From NCBI GenBank assembly GCA_021292165.1, contig CM037877.1, forward strand, positions 208,176,715 to 208,240,714: DNA of 64,000 bases. The letters are read 5' to 3'. Source of the DNA: Shinisaurus crocodilurus. Lineage: Eukaryota > Chordata > Lepidosauria > Squamata > Shinisauridae. This document shows, in pieces, positions 31,641 to 44,300 of this stretch. The notes under the pieces are model-generated. The model was not told the DNA's origin, did no database searches, and saw nothing but the letters and a program-made list of their open reading frames with translations. The stretch's first letter is position 1. Each line of letters starts with the position of its first letter. Position numbers and translations under genes: made by a program.

Positions 31641-33295
31641 TTAATGAAGTCTGTATTTTAAGTGGTTTTTCTGAAGCAATTTGAAATAGCCAAATTATTT
31701 ATTCAAAAAGTTCCAAACGTTTGGTTTTGTGAAGATTGTGTTCCCTCACGGCCGTTGGGATTTTGATTTTTGTTTTGAATATGCAACATTAACTGATTTT
31801 ATCCAGTTGAACTTTGCTTAGATATTGCCTATGTGCTAAAAAGAAACAAACCCCAACATTCTATGCTGAGAAGCTGCATTGTGTGTGACCTGCATATTAT
31901 GGAAACTCCCATATATATATATATATACACACACACGCATGTACCTTTTGTTCATATTCTGCTACTTATTAGAAGAGATAATTTGCTATGTAGGCTAGTG
32001 AAGCCAAGGCCACTGACTGGAAATCTTGGTTCACACCCATTCACCTGCTTTCTGATTGCTGAAATTTTACAGGATTGACAAATAGCATCTGGGGGATGCA
32101 TTTAAATTCGTAAAATACCCATGATGCAATTTCTCCCCATACCACAGGCTGTTTTTAAGTGAAAATAAAAATAGTGGGAGATCCAATCATGTTGTGGTTT
32201 GGATCTCTGTCAGCTACATTGTTTAGCTTGCTGTTCAGCTAGGCATACAATCTGTAGCTCGGGTGTACAAACTTTTCAGCCCCCAGGGTCATATGTGATA
32301 CTAGCTTGGGGGTCGCACATGTGCATACATTCACATCAACACACATCCCAGTGATCCTGACGCAGATCACTTTTCCATTGCTGCTAGCAGTGGCAGAGTG
32401 ATCTGTATGAGGATTGTTGCAGGAGATAGTAGAGTGTGGGGGGAGGAATTCAGCAGCACTGCGAGGGGCTGCGTACCATTGGAGGGCCACAGATTGTGCA
32501 CCTCTGCTCTAGCGGCCTACTACATTGTCTGATACTGAAAAATTTCTTGGTATTTTACTGCGTTCAATATCATCTTCATTGGCGCCGTGAGAACCATAGC
32601 TGAAGAAAAGGGTACACAGGTATAAAAGCCAAAACAAGATATAGGTATATATTTTACTAGCAGGAAAACAAAATCCACAGATAAATGTCTAAACGCTGAT
32701 TAGGTGTGCCTTACCATGTCTGTTAACTGCTAAAATCAATTGTAGAATGCATCTTAAATTCTGGGCGATAAAAGAAGCAGCATGCTTGTCTCAGCATTTA
32801 TGTCTCCTGGCTACTTGTTTGTTCCTCCATTGTTCTGATGGTATCAGAATCAATGTTCTATCTTCATGTTAATTTGTACAAGGAAGGAAGTGTAGGCTAA
32901 TCAACTCAACTGTGAAGCCCCTTTTGTGTTGACACTGGCTGCATGTGCAGTAATTGTACAGAAAGCTGGCGCTGCAGTTGTAATGAAAAGGTCCTGACTG
33001 ATGACTGGATGGCGGTGCAAGCATTCATTTTGCAATGTTAGAGGAAGGCAGAGGGGAATCTAGCTAATTTAAAACTGACTTCTCCTGGAACAGTGGCCTG
33101 TCACATGAGAACCTCTGGACTAACAGCCTAGTACATATGTACAGAAACAAAATGTGTAAACAGCTGAACTCTACATTTTGCATGAGAACAGACTTTCAGA
33201 GAAAGCTAGGATGGGCCACAAATGCAGTTTTCGTGAAGGTTTGTTGCCACAAACTTGAATTACTACTGCACAATTCCTTTTTTCCCCTCTTCAAA
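31641..33295. other. Intergenic, no gene seen
   Basis: A TA/CA microsatellite lies near 31911-31937. The rest shows no open frame of note. CGCACATGTGCATACATTC and GGAGGGCCACAGATTGTGCA near 32.3-32.5 kb look like parts of old repeats. Confidence 0.35.
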
Positions 33296-33362
33296 TACAG
33301 TCATGCCTTGGATTGAGAGCATAATTCGTTCCGGAAACGTGCTTGTAATCCAAAACACTCTT

Positions 33363-35306
33363 TTTTTCTTTTTTATCCTTAAGGAATTTTATTCATAAAA
33401 AAACATACAAACACATATACAACAAACAATAAACACAATTAAAATAGACTTCCAATCTTCTCCACAGCTTAAGCAACCACAGTTATTCTTAAAACATTTT
33501 CTGTTAACAAAAAATCACTTCCAGTTACGGCAAAAAAAAAAAAAAAAAACAAGGAATCCAAAAGAGGACAAAAACAAGAAATCTCCGCCCTCCCCAAATG
33601 TAGATCATCTATTTAATCTAGTTTAAATTCAACATTTATGAATATACCAAAAAAAACCTAAAACCCTATAGTTTCATTAAATAGTGTTTTCAATTCCAAA
33701 ATACAATATATTAAGAATCCCAAAAATAAAAAGTAACTATAAACTATTTAGTAAATCATCACATGACAAAAGTTTTTAGTACTCCCCCCCCCACTCTCTA
33801 GTACCTAACCATCTAGCCAACACATTTGTCCTATTACAAATTACTCATTATTTCTTTCTATCCATAAACTCCTTCACTTTTAATTTTAAAGATTTTTTTT
33901 AAAAAGAGAAATTTAAAAATTAAGAAATAAATGACAGTTAACAAAACAGCAGAAGCACATAAACCATCATTCTACTTATAAAATAAAAAAACAAAAAACC
34001 TCCTTTAATACGTCAAAACCTCCACAAAACATTAAAAAAAAAAATTTAAGTAAATATTTCCAAACAGACCAAATATCATTATATCTTGATTATAATAATT
34101 TCTCTTACATCACCATTAATATTTAAAATCCAAATAAGTCATATAAGCAATCCCTTTACTTTTGCCATTAATATTTAAAATCAAGAAATTGTTTATATTT
34201 CCAACTAGACAAGTAATTCAGTATACAACAACCCTTTATCTTTTCCCAGTAAAAGACCATATAGATAGTCTCTGTCTTATAACAGACCTAATATAATTAT
34301 ATCTTGATTATAATAATTTCTCTTACATCACCATTAATATTTAAAATCCAAATAAATCATATAAGCAATCCTTTGTCATTAATATTTAAAATCAAGAACT
34401 AATTCAGTAAACAACAGCCCTTTATCTTTTCCCAGTAAAAACAAAACAATGTAGATAATTCTTATCACTTTCCTCTGTCAAATGGATAATCATTAAGTTC
34501 CAGATTTTGAACGAAGAACGGAGTCAGCCTGCTCTGCCGATCATGCAGAGTCTCCGCCATCTTAGATTTAAAAAAGTGCGTCACAGCCTTTCTCTGAACC
34601 TTCTTCCCAAACAAGTTCAGTCCAATTAAAACTTCAAAGCCTCTGTGAATTTCTGGTAAGTTTAAAATCCTTATTTACTTCTTTCTTCTCCTGTGCCGGT
34701 CCTGAAGAAATATCTGATTTCCCTTGTTCATGTGAGAGATCCACTTTAACATTTACATCCCAACTCTGGATTCTTATTTCCAATTTGTTTAGAATTTTAT
34801 TTTCCAATTTCCCCCAAAGTTTCATAAATGCTGAAGTCATGTTTCCCTTGTATATATTCCAAACTGCTGTTACACATAAAAGATTTATAGACCTCCTTCA
34901 AGTTATCTCTTATCTTCTTTGCCTCCCAGATGAACCCATAGCCTAATTACAGTTAATTATAAATCCTACTGTGCTGTAGAAAGATTCCAAATCAGCCAGT
35001 CCAGATATAATCCATCAATTTGGAAGTGAGCATGTACGCCTCTATGATCGGTAAAAGCCGGTCTCCTGAATACAGCACCGTTTTTCCCCACCTCAGGTCA
35101 CAAGCCGCAAATCTATCCGTTGGAGGGCAGGCAGAAAGCAATTTATAACCCTATGAGATAATTTGGGGGTAACATCAAATCTTAGCTTCTTTAATCAGAA
35201 GCAGATTCCCCAACCAGAGACGTTCTCTGGCCAGGAAACGCTGCATCGGCTGCCACACATTTCTGTGTGACCGTCAAGGTGCCATGTTCACCCGGAAGGC
35301 TCCAAG
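33363..35306 (-). mobile_element. 1.9-kb L1-like retroposon inserted in the MITE
   Basis: Minus orientation: a poly(A)-type tail (T run at 33361-33367 on the plus strand) with AATAAA just upstream. An 8-bp or longer target duplication ACACTCTT lies at 33355-33362 and 35307-35314. A GC-richer 5' region near 35.0-35.3 kb resembles a LINE 5' UTR. A short frame (34840-34634) encodes a charged peptide starting MTSAFMKLWGKLENK, possibly the start of an ORF1. No RT is present, so this is a non-autonomous or internally deleted L1-like copy. Confidence 0.65.
34075..34395. repeat. Internal tandem duplication of about 210 bp
   Basis: The block ATTATATCTTGATTATAATA through CATATAAGCAATCC occurs twice, near 34078-34160 and 34289-34372, inside the retroposon. 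Confidence 0.8.
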
Positions 35307-35569
35307 ACACTCTTATATCAAAACGAAATCCCCCCAAAAAAATTTGTACAGAGATTTTTAATTTAAGCCGTACTACAGTACTTGTATTGCAAGACGTCGC
35401 TTGTATATCAAGTTTTTAAAAAATTAAATATTTAAAAAATTGCTTGTCTTGCAAAACGCTCTCAAACCAAGTTACTTGCAATCCAAGGTATTACTGTATT
35501 TAATTCTGTGCCATTAGAAGTCATACTTTTTTCATTTTTCTATCCTTCACACTAACCTAAATATTTTCT

Positions 35570-36770
35570 CTAATATGTAAAAACAAATGGTGGTGAATAT
35601 ACAATGCTTCCTATTGTGTCTGGAAATAATTTGAAATGGCTGCCACGTTCTGCTCGGCCCCGCAATTCTTGGGTTAAACAATCCAGGAATTGCCAACATG
35701 ATGTGCGAACTGGGTCACCACCGCTGCCCTCTCTTCTGGAGGCCTCTCCCACACACCTTGTCCCAAAGGCTGTGGTGATGGTGTTGACTTCCTGCTTTCC
35801 CAATTCTGCCACTTCCAGACCATCTCCCATTACTTCACAATCTCCAACATGCGTTGTGTGTGGCTCCACTCCCCTTCTGTGTTGCTGTTCTATATTGTCT
35901 TCCTTGCTCCATCTCAACTTTCATTTCAGATCTTGATGGACTGGCTTGCCATGTTCCTCTGTGACAGCATCCCCTGTGATTTCAACATGCATCATTATAA
36001 TCCATCTGGCACAGCTATCTTTCCATCTCCTTTCCCTAACCTCTGCCTTTAACCTCCACCTTTGGATGGATTCCTGCACTCACTGCCTTGGGCATTTTCT
36101 TGATGTTATCTTCATAAAAACTCCCTGTCTCTTCTGTCCAGCTATCAGTGTAATTCCTTTGTCACTGCACACAGTGCTGCTTGCTCCTTTTGTGAACTGC
36201 ACTGCACTATTGCAGTGGCTTTCTTGGAAGCAGTTGTCGTCTCCTCAATCCTATTTACTTAGACTGCAATTTCTACCTTAACTCTATGATCTATGAATCT
36301 ATAAACTCAGCCCTGTCCTCAACCTTTGACTTGTTTGCCCAACATCTCTGGCACGTTTATGGCACCCTAATCAGCAACAACCATAGGAATCATTGGCATT
36401 TCTCTGCCCAGGAATTTGCTCCGTTCAGTGATCAAAACAGTCTGTTCTGATCTCTACCTCCCTATCACTGTCCTCTTACATTCCCTTCAATCCTGCCCCC
36501 CTTTTCCCAGAACGCCTACATGATACCATAAAATCTCCCCACAAATCCCACCTCTTCCATGGAACCTTTGGCTTAACTCTTTTAGTCTTTCCCCCTACTA
36601 AAACTAAGTTTAAAGTACACGTAACTTTACATTCTTCCCTTTTTACCTTTGCTGCATCCTCATTCCCTCAGTTGCCTCTTTATCAAATTTTAGATTGTAA
36701 GCTCTTCGGAGCAGGGTCCTTTTTGTTTGTTACTCAGTAAAGCATGCACATTATTATTATTTTATTACTT
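35570..36770 (+). pseudogene. Decayed L2-type LINE
   Basis: Degenerate traces of an L2 endonuclease domain: a DFNMHHYNPS-like string near 35980, then a SLTSAFNLHL string and ISVIPLSLH at about 36040-36180 in another frame. The 3' part ends with TTTAGATTGTAAGCTCTTCGG near 36690 and an ATT-rich tail near 36750. There are many frameshifts and stops. A foldback fragment (TTGGGTTAAACAATCCAGGAA) is nested near 35670. Confidence 0.6.
36273..36298 (+). repeat. Short CR1-type tail inside the decayed L2
   Basis: AACTCTATGATCTATGAATC, the same 3' tail as the 5S SINEs at 52.2 and 59.0 kb. Probably an extremely 5'-truncated insertion. Confidence 0.55.
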
Positions 36771-36967
36771 GTAATGTCCAGCCATTACTCCTTTTTTTTT
36801 TTTAAGAGTTCCTGATTCTTAAGAATCGAATTCTTTGAATTTTATATGTTGCCACTTGTCGGTGACGGCACATTTCCCCTGCACTGATAAAGATTAAATA
36901 GCAATGTTTTGATGTTTTTACATCGAGCAAGTCTTAGGGTTGTCTCTTCCTGAATCTGATTCTGCTA

Positions 36968-37521
36968 CATCATCATCAGGCGATCACTCGTGACCGAGTA
37001 AGATTGTCTTCCAGGATAAAAATTTACAAAAAGGAGATTTTAAAAGGAGGAAATTCTAAAGAAAAATTGTGTAGACTCTAGCGATGGGTCCGTAAGTGAC
37101 TGTGGAGGCCAATTCTAGATCCACACAGCTTCCCACAGTGAGGACACAGGTTACCAGATGGAAGATGGTCCTGTAAAGGATTCATTTGATGTGCTTTTCG
37201 CTTAGCACGTTTCTCCCTTTCACCTTGCACTCGGGCTTCTTCAAAGTCCATAAAACCTTTGTGAAAGGCCAACCTCCAGTTAGATCGTTCGTGGGCCAAA
37301 GCCTCCCAGTTTTCGATGTTTATATTGCATTTTTTAGATTAGCCTTAAGAACATCTTTAAACCTCTTATATTGACCACCGATATTCCGCTTTCCATCGTT
37401 GAGTTGGGAATAAAGTAACTGCTTTGGGAGACGGCAGTCAGGCATTCGAACAACATGACCGGTCCACTGAAGTAGCTTCTGAGCTACTTTTCTTCATCTT
37501 CCAACTCTATGATCTATGAAA
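36968..37521 (+). mobile_element. Composite retroposon copy 1: antisense RTE-like C-terminus plus CR1-type tail
   Basis: On the minus strand this encodes the C-terminus of an RTE-like LINE protein. A WTGHVVRMPDCRLPKQLL-like segment (about 37470-37410) leads to GGQYKRFKDVLKANLK, then a C2H2 unit CPHCGKLCGSRIGLHSHLRTH (to about 37080). On the plus strand the block starts at CATCATCATCAGGCGATCAC and ends directly in CTTCCAACTCTATGATCTAT, a CR1-type tail. Same layout as copy 2. Confidence 0.75.
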
Positions 37522-38662
37522 TCCATGTAAAATGTACATTTAAAGGTGAACTGAGCGCTGATTGTCCTTGCAAGAATGGTGTGTGTGTATGTTTGCATGC
37601 TGAAGAATTAAATGCATTGTACCAAGAAGCTCGAAAGCTTGATGGAAAAAGTAGTCACTGTTTTGGACAGCAGGGGGCATAGCTGCACTTAGCAAGAATA
37701 GGCATCCTTGATGTAATGTGCAGAAGCCTCTGTTTGAAGCATAGACCCTCCAGCGTTATTTTTTTGCTGATTTATTGGCTCCACAACAGCCTAGAAAGAA
37801 GATGAATTTGAGTTGCACACTGTAGCCTCTTTCAACAATTGCAGTAGCAAAAAAGCATGTCTGTCTCTTTCTAATCATTGCTCTGACATCTCTGTATCCT
37901 GAGAGATTCCTGTTGCTGATTGGGAGGAGAAAAAGTCCTTTCTAAGTGACAGCAAAAACAAATAAGGTAGAATGAACTCCAGCATGTTTTTAAAACCATG
38001 TTTGCTTGATTTTCTGCTTCATTGAAGCCTGCTTTGTTTGCTTTGCAAGTACTTTTCCATAACATGCAGGCCTGTTTTGTTTTTGTTTTTTCATTTGAGC
38101 AGAAGCTAGAGATGGAGATGGCTGCTGACCTCAAATATCCACAAACTCACTGCAATATGACACTTCAGAAACCCTTAAGCAGTTTATATTTACAGAAGTT
38201 GTCCTATCACAGTCTATATTTTGATGATGTTGGGATCAGCAAATCATGGTGGTAGTATCACTACTAGCTAGTGTTTTGACAACAAAATCTACCTGTTTCC
38301 CTGTGCAGTGGTGGTGAACAGTAGAGAGGTTTAGAAATGTTTGTGCAGTTATAGTGATGAAAATCCTATGAATGTATCGAACTGCTTTGTATTGAGTAGG
38401 ACCACTGTTTCATCTGTCTTGGATGTGAGACAGAATGGGTAGATGAGATGTGCATAGGAAGCTGGAGTTCTTGTGGCAGGAATGCTTTGTCAGGGAGGAT
38501 CCTCTGCACCGAAGTGGAAAGGATGGGAGAGTCTCCTAAGAGATTTAAGGAGCTGCTAAGCTGAGGCCAAAGCCTCCCATCAACCCCAGGTAACATTGCT
38601 AGCAGGTTAGTACATTGCATGCATGCTAACTTGTCCATCCCACACCACATGGAAATCAGCTA
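37522..38662. other. Spacer between the two composite retroposons
   Basis: No coding exon recognised. ACTGTTTCATCTGTCTTGGA near 38402 may be a decayed repeat. Confidence 0.35.
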
Positions 38663-39107
38663 GATTTCATAGATCATAGAGTTGGAAGGAGCCTATATCG
38701 GTGGTCAATATAAGAGGTTTAAAGATGTTCTTAAGGCTAATCTAAAAAAATGCAATATAAACATCGAAAACTGGGAAGCTCTGGCCCATGAACGATCTAA
38801 ATGGAGGTTGGCCTTTCACAAAGGTTCTATGGACTTTGAAGAAGCCCGAGTGCAAGGTGAAAGGGAGAAACGTGCTAAGCGAAAAGCATGTCAAATGAAT
38901 CCTTTACAGGACCATCTTCCATCTGGTAACCTGTGTCCCCACTGTGGGAAGCTGTGTGGATCTAGAATTGGCCTCCACAGTCACTTACAGACCCATCGCT
39001 AGAGTCTACACAATTTTTAGAATTTCCTCCTTTTAAAATTTCCTTTTTGTAATTTTTTATCCTGGAAGACAATCTTACTTGGTCACGAGTGATCGCCTGA
39101 TGATGAA
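38663..39107 (-). mobile_element. Composite retroposon copy 2
   Basis: Inverted relative to copy 1. The plus strand shows the complement of the CR1-type tail (ATAGATCATAGAGTTGGAAG at 38670-38689), then an RTE-like frame GGQYKRFKDVLKANLKKCN... ending CPHCGKLCGSRIGLHSHLQTH and TAG near 39000, then the TGATGATGA end. Relative to copy 1 it lacks about 110 bp next to the tail. Confidence 0.75.
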
Positions 39108-40224
39108 TGATGACAAGGCTATCGAGTGATTGGAGTGGGTAATCCACAGCACTGCGTCACAAGGAGCGTAGCGCTTCCAGCTTCAGACCATTGAATCTGG
39201 ACTCTATGCAGGTGCCCAGAACAATCGCCAGGAGCCACTGCAGCAGCTGGTTCAGCAGGGAAGCCAGGGAAAGGATTGTTATTGCTGTCAACAAATAAAT
39301 AATAAATACATCAAGGAAATTACTCGCATTGAAGTATGGAAGCAAAAGCATCCAAATGCCTCATCTGATCTGTGCAACCTGCTTCCTCTTATTTTCCTTT
39401 CAGGGGTTGGAGGGGTCTTTCCCAAGCAGTGTATTCCTCCTGGCAGCATGTGACAAGCTAGGTTGTATTGTGGCGAGGGATGTATGGATTTTGTTCAATC
39501 CATTCCCTCTGCGTTTTGTTTGTGGATTGTCAATCGTCTTTTGTCGTCCACTCATTGAGGGAATTGCATTTTTTAAGGGATGTACAAGAATTTCATTCCA
39601 TTTGCACAACTGTGCACTCGCACAGATCCGCCCCAAAACTTAAAAAAAACAAAACAATCTGCATGACTTGGAAAAAGCCAGTCCACTGTAGAATCTGTAG
39701 GTTGGATTCATAGAAAGCCAAACTCATTTGAATCTGTTGCGGATTTCTCCACCATCCCTAGTTATGGCTCACCACATGTTTGATAATTGGTAGTGGTGGT
39801 TCAGCAGCTAGGACAAGAAATAAACCAGTAGTTGAGACGGTATTGGCCTTTGTGCATAACTGAAAATATCCCAAGCCTCACTGCTAACATTTGCACCCAC
39901 AGGAGGTGGACAGTGGAACAGCCCAGTGTTGAGGGGGAAGGCTTAGTCAATCATCAGGCACAGTCTTTTCCCATTGCAGTGCTGAAATAACCCCAGAAGC
40001 TGTATCCCCCCCCCTCTTTTCTATCCAACTCAGGGCTGTAGCCTGGCAACCCTAGACTTAAGCGGACATTCTATTTTATTGATTTGCTGTATCCAGAACC
40101 TGCTTTTCTAAAAAATTATGATCAAAGCAGCTAAAGACAATATAGCAAAAGGTTGAATTTAAGCAAAATAACTAATCCTCAGCATCTGTTTGGGTTTAGG
40201 GTGATTGGAAGCAAAGGAGGATAA
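39108..40224. other. Intergenic, no gene seen
   Basis: Several short open frames overlap on both strands at 39.3-39.7 kb without splice or domain support. CAGGAGCCACTGCAGCAGCT near 39230 looks ordinary. Confidence 0.35.
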
Positions 40225-40775
40225 GATTACTGTTATGTAGAAGGGTCAATCTCATGCAAGGTTAAAGAGAGACGGTTACAATGTTTGGGACTTTTTAGTT
40301 TGGAAAAAAGGCAAGTGTTGGGGGGACATGACTGGGGTTTATAAAATTATGCATGGTTGGGGAGAAGTGGCTAGAGAGGTTTTTCTCCCCCCTCTAATAA
40401 GGCTAGAACTCAGGGACATCTAATGGAGGTGACTGGGAGATTCAGACAAAGGAAGTACTACTTTATACAGCACAAAATTAACTTATGGAATTTGCTGCCA
40501 CAAATTGCATTGATAGCCATTAACTTAGATGGCTTTAAAAAGGAGTTGGACAAATTCATGGAGAACAGGGCTATCAATGACTGTTAGTGATGGTGGTATA
40601 TACCGGTACATCCACGTTAAGAGGCAGTATATGCCTCTGAATAAGAGTTGCTGGGGAGCAGCAGCAGGCTATTACCCTCATGTCCTGCTTATGGGATTCC
40701 CAAGAGGCATCCAGTTGGCTGCTTTAGGAAACAGGATGCTGGTCTGATCCAACATTACTCTGCTTATAGTTCCTA
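40225..40775 (+). mobile_element. CR1 LINE 3' end, copy 1
   Basis: Encodes a decayed CR1 C-terminus (GACATGACTGGGGTTTATAA, GGCTTTAAAAAGGAGTTGGA, ACAAATTCATGGAG). The squamate CR1 3' UTR follows: TATGCCTCTGAATAAGAGTT, TGTCCTGCTTATGGGATTCC and CAGGATGCTGGTCTGATCC. 5' truncated, with no target duplication, as usual for CR1. Confidence 0.85.
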
Positions 40776-41339
40776 AGCTACACCTGCTCATTCCCCCCCC
40801 CCTTACATGACTATTAAAAGAGCTAGAGCCCTGTTTGCTAATGCAGTGTGGTCTCAGCAGCTGCAATATGGTGAAGAAAGGGTCTCTGCCCACTGCTGCC
40901 TTCCCTGATGTCAAAGGATTTATGGTATTTGAATGCTGATGGAGTGACTTTTGCAAGCACATCTTCAGAAGGAGAATTTGTATGCCATGAAGATGAGAAT
41001 TGCTTTAGGCTGTGTTTGTTTTTCTGTGCTTTACATAGAACCTTGCTTTTTACATAGGAAAGAGCAATGCAAATGGCTTTGGCTGAGGGGTGTTGGACAC
41101 ACAGAATGAAAGCTGAGGTGGATTGGAGTTCAGTGGCTGCTGATGGGCTTTACAATGGAATAAAAGTGCTTGAAGACATTGGCTTGTGCTGGAGAGAATG
41201 TTCTATGGGTGTGGGTGACTGGCCAGGTGTTCAGTCTCCATGCTGATGACTGCTGGTCCAGATTTACTAGCAAGACCAGAATCAAGAAAATGGCAACATC
41301 ACATAAAACCAGTGATAACAGGCACCTCTCATATGAGGT

Positions 41340-44300
41340 AGTTCTTGTTTACTCGGCAGGCCACGCCGAGTAAGGGGAACAAGGGATCGATGCTTAATAT
41401 CTATCCCTTGTTCCGGGCCTGCCCAGAGCCAAGGGATAACTGGGGGATGTGTTGCTCCTCCCCCCACCCTGCGTTTGCTGTTGTGCAATGCCAGGTCCGT
41501 TACCCAAAAAACATCTCTCATCCATGACTTGATCATGGATGAGGGTGCGGACCTGGCATGTGTTACGGAAACCTGGCTGGACGAGGCCGCTGCTCCAACT
41601 CTGGCGGCCTTGTGTCCGGCCGGTTTCTCGTATGCCCAGCAGCCAAGGGTTGGGGGACGGGGAGGGGGAGTGGCTGTTATCTACCGGGAGTCCTTGGTCC
41701 TCACCAGACTCCCTCTCCGGGAGACCAAGTTTATTGAGTGCATGTACTGGAGGTTGGGTCCAAAGGGCAGTCTGGGGATTCTGCTCGTGTACCGTCCACC
41801 CCGCTGCACGACAGACTCCCTGGCCGAGGTGCTGGAGGTGGTCTCCGATGTGCGTGTGTTGTCCCCCAGGCTAGTGGTGCTGGGGGACTTCAACGTGCAT
41901 TCGGGGGCTTCCCTCACTGGGGCACCTCGGGACTTTATGGAGACCATGGCTTCCTGGGAGCTGCACCCTGTATTAACTGGACCTACCCATGTAGCCGGTC
42001 ATGCACTGGACTTGGTTTTTGTTTCTGGAGAGGGGGGAAATGATCTGGAGATCGGGGGTATATCCACCACCCCCTTGTCATGGTCAGATCACTATCTGGT
42101 GGGGTTGGATTTCTCGGTGCCACAACCCCTCTGCAGGGGTGAGGGACCTATTAGAATGGTCCGCCCCAGGCGTCTTATGGATCCGGATGGATTCCTGAAC
42201 GCGCTTGGGGAATTGGAGCACACAAACGGTAGCTCGGTCGAGACCCTGGTGGATGACTGGAATGCTGCAATCACCAGGGCATTAGACCGAGTTGCCCCGA
42301 AGCGCCCTCTTCGCCTAAACAGAGCTCGCGTGGCGCCATGGTTCACTCCGTCGCTGCGAGCTCTGAAACAAGAGGTGAGAAGGCTAGAGCGCCGATGGCG
42401 AAATTCCTGCTCCGAAGACGATCGAACACGGGTTAGAGCTGCATCTTCAGCCTACCGGGTGGCGGTGAAGGCAGCAAAAAAGAATTTCTATGCTGCCTCC
42501 ATTGCGTCTGCAGAGTGCTGCCCCAGGAGGCTGTTCCAAGTGGTCCGGAGTCTGGTCGGTCCAGTCGCTCCGGACCCACTGGAACAGTCAAAAGCCTCCT
42601 GTGAGGCTTTAGTGAAGCACTTCGCAGATAAAATCGATCGGATTAGGAGTGGGATATCGTACGTCGTGGACACAGGGAGTGAGCGGGAGGAGGCCAATGG
42701 CAGACCGGTTTTGTGGGATCGGTTTCGGCTTCTTCCTTCTGATGAAGTGGACAAGGTGCTTTCATCTGTGAGGCCGACCACCTGCTTGTTTGACCCTTGC
42801 CCATCCTGGCTCATCATGAGCTGCAGGGAGAGACTGGGTGAGGGGATCAAGGCGGTGGTGAATGCCTCCCTCGAGGAGGGAGTGATGCCATCAGCCCTCA
42901 AGGAGGCAGTAATAAGACCGCTTCTAAAGAAGCCCTCCTTGGATCCCCAGGATTTAAACAACTTTCGCCCAGTCTCCAATTTACCATTTCTGGGCAAGGT
43001 GATCGAGCGGGTGGTGGGTGCTCAGTTGAAGGCACACTTGGATGAAGCCGATTATTTGGATCCGTGCCAGTCGGGCTTCAGGTCTGGACATGGGACGGAG
43101 ACGGCCTTGGTCGCCTTGGTGGATGATATGAGGAGGGCTTTGGATAGGGGCGAATGCTCCTTTCTAGTCCTCCTCGATCTCTCAGCGGCTTTTGATACCG
43201 TTGACCACGGTATCCTCCTGGACCGTCTGGAGGGCTTGGGCTTGGGAAGCACTGTATTGCAGTGGTTCCGGTCCTTCCTCTCTGGAAGGTATCAGAGGGT
43301 AGTTCTCGGGGAGGAGGCTTCGGACCCTCGGCTGCTCACTTGTGGAGTGCCGCAGGGTTCCATCCTCTCCCCGATGTTATTCAACATCTACCTCAAGCCG
43401 CTGGGAGCTATCATCAGGAGGTTTGGGGTGCAGTGTCATCAGTATGTGGATGACACGCAGCTCTACCTCTGTTTTAAGTCCTCACCGAGGTTGGCCGTTG
43501 AGACCCTGTCCAAGTGCCTGGAGTCAGTGGCTGGCTGGATGGGAAGGAACATGCTGAAACTGAACCCCGACAAGACCGAGGTACTTCTGGTGGGGGACAA
43601 GGGAAGGTTAGGGGATGTTGACCTGGTGCTGAATGGGGTACATCTACCCCTGAAGGACCAGGTCCGCAGCTTGGGGGTCATTCTAGACTCCCAGCTGTCC
43701 ATGGAGGCTCAGGTGGCAGCTGTGAGCCGGGCGGCGCTGTATCAACTCCATCTGATACGGCAGCTGCGCCCCTACCTTCCTAATCACCTGCTCCCATCAG
43801 TGGTTCATGCCTTGGTCTCCTCTTGCCTAGACTACTGTAATGCGCTCTACGTGGGGTTACCCTTGAAGACGGTCCGGAAGCTTCAGCTGGTACAGAACGC
43901 GGCGGCTCGCCTGATTAAGGGCAGCCGCCGGCGTGATCACATCACGCCAGTGCTTAATGAGTTGCACTGGCTACCAGTTGCTTGCTGAGCCGAATTCAAG
44001 GTGTTGGTTTTGACCTTTAAAACCCTACACGGCTCCGGCCCAGCTTATCTCAAGGAGCGCCTCCAGCAACATCAAGTAGGCCGCTCAACAAGGTCTGCCA
44101 CGGACGGCCTTCTCCTTATCCCATCAGCCAGAGCAGCCAGGCTGGTGGGGACTAGGAAGAGGGCCTTCTCTGTGGCGGCCCCCACATTATGGAACTCCCT
44201 CCCTAGTGACCTTCGCCATGCCCCCTCCGTGATGAGCTTCCACCGTGCATTAAAAACATGGCTGTTCAGGCGGGAATATGGGGTGGGTTAGGTTTTTAAT

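Larger units (their letters stand above)
33298..35496. mobile_element. Mariner-like MITE split by a retroposon
   Basis: The left end CAGTCATGCCTTGGATTG and the complement of the right end CAGTAATACCTTGGATTGCA match as TIRs. The element is flanked by TA at 33296-33297 and 35497-35498. Without the insertion it would be about 240 bp. The CTTGGATTG...CGTTCCGGAAACG layout resembles other vertebrate Tc1/mariner MITEs. Confidence 0.8.

Noticed and set aside
35570..36281. Overlapping frames of about 110 codons as a gene
   Set aside because: Fragments resemble a frameshifted L2 endonuclease in different frames; no intact exon.
38682..39002. A 106-codon frame with a C2H2 zinc finger, possible host gene
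   Set aside because: The sequence is the C-terminus of an RTE-like LINE protein, present again inverted at 37.1 kb, so it is repeat-derived.
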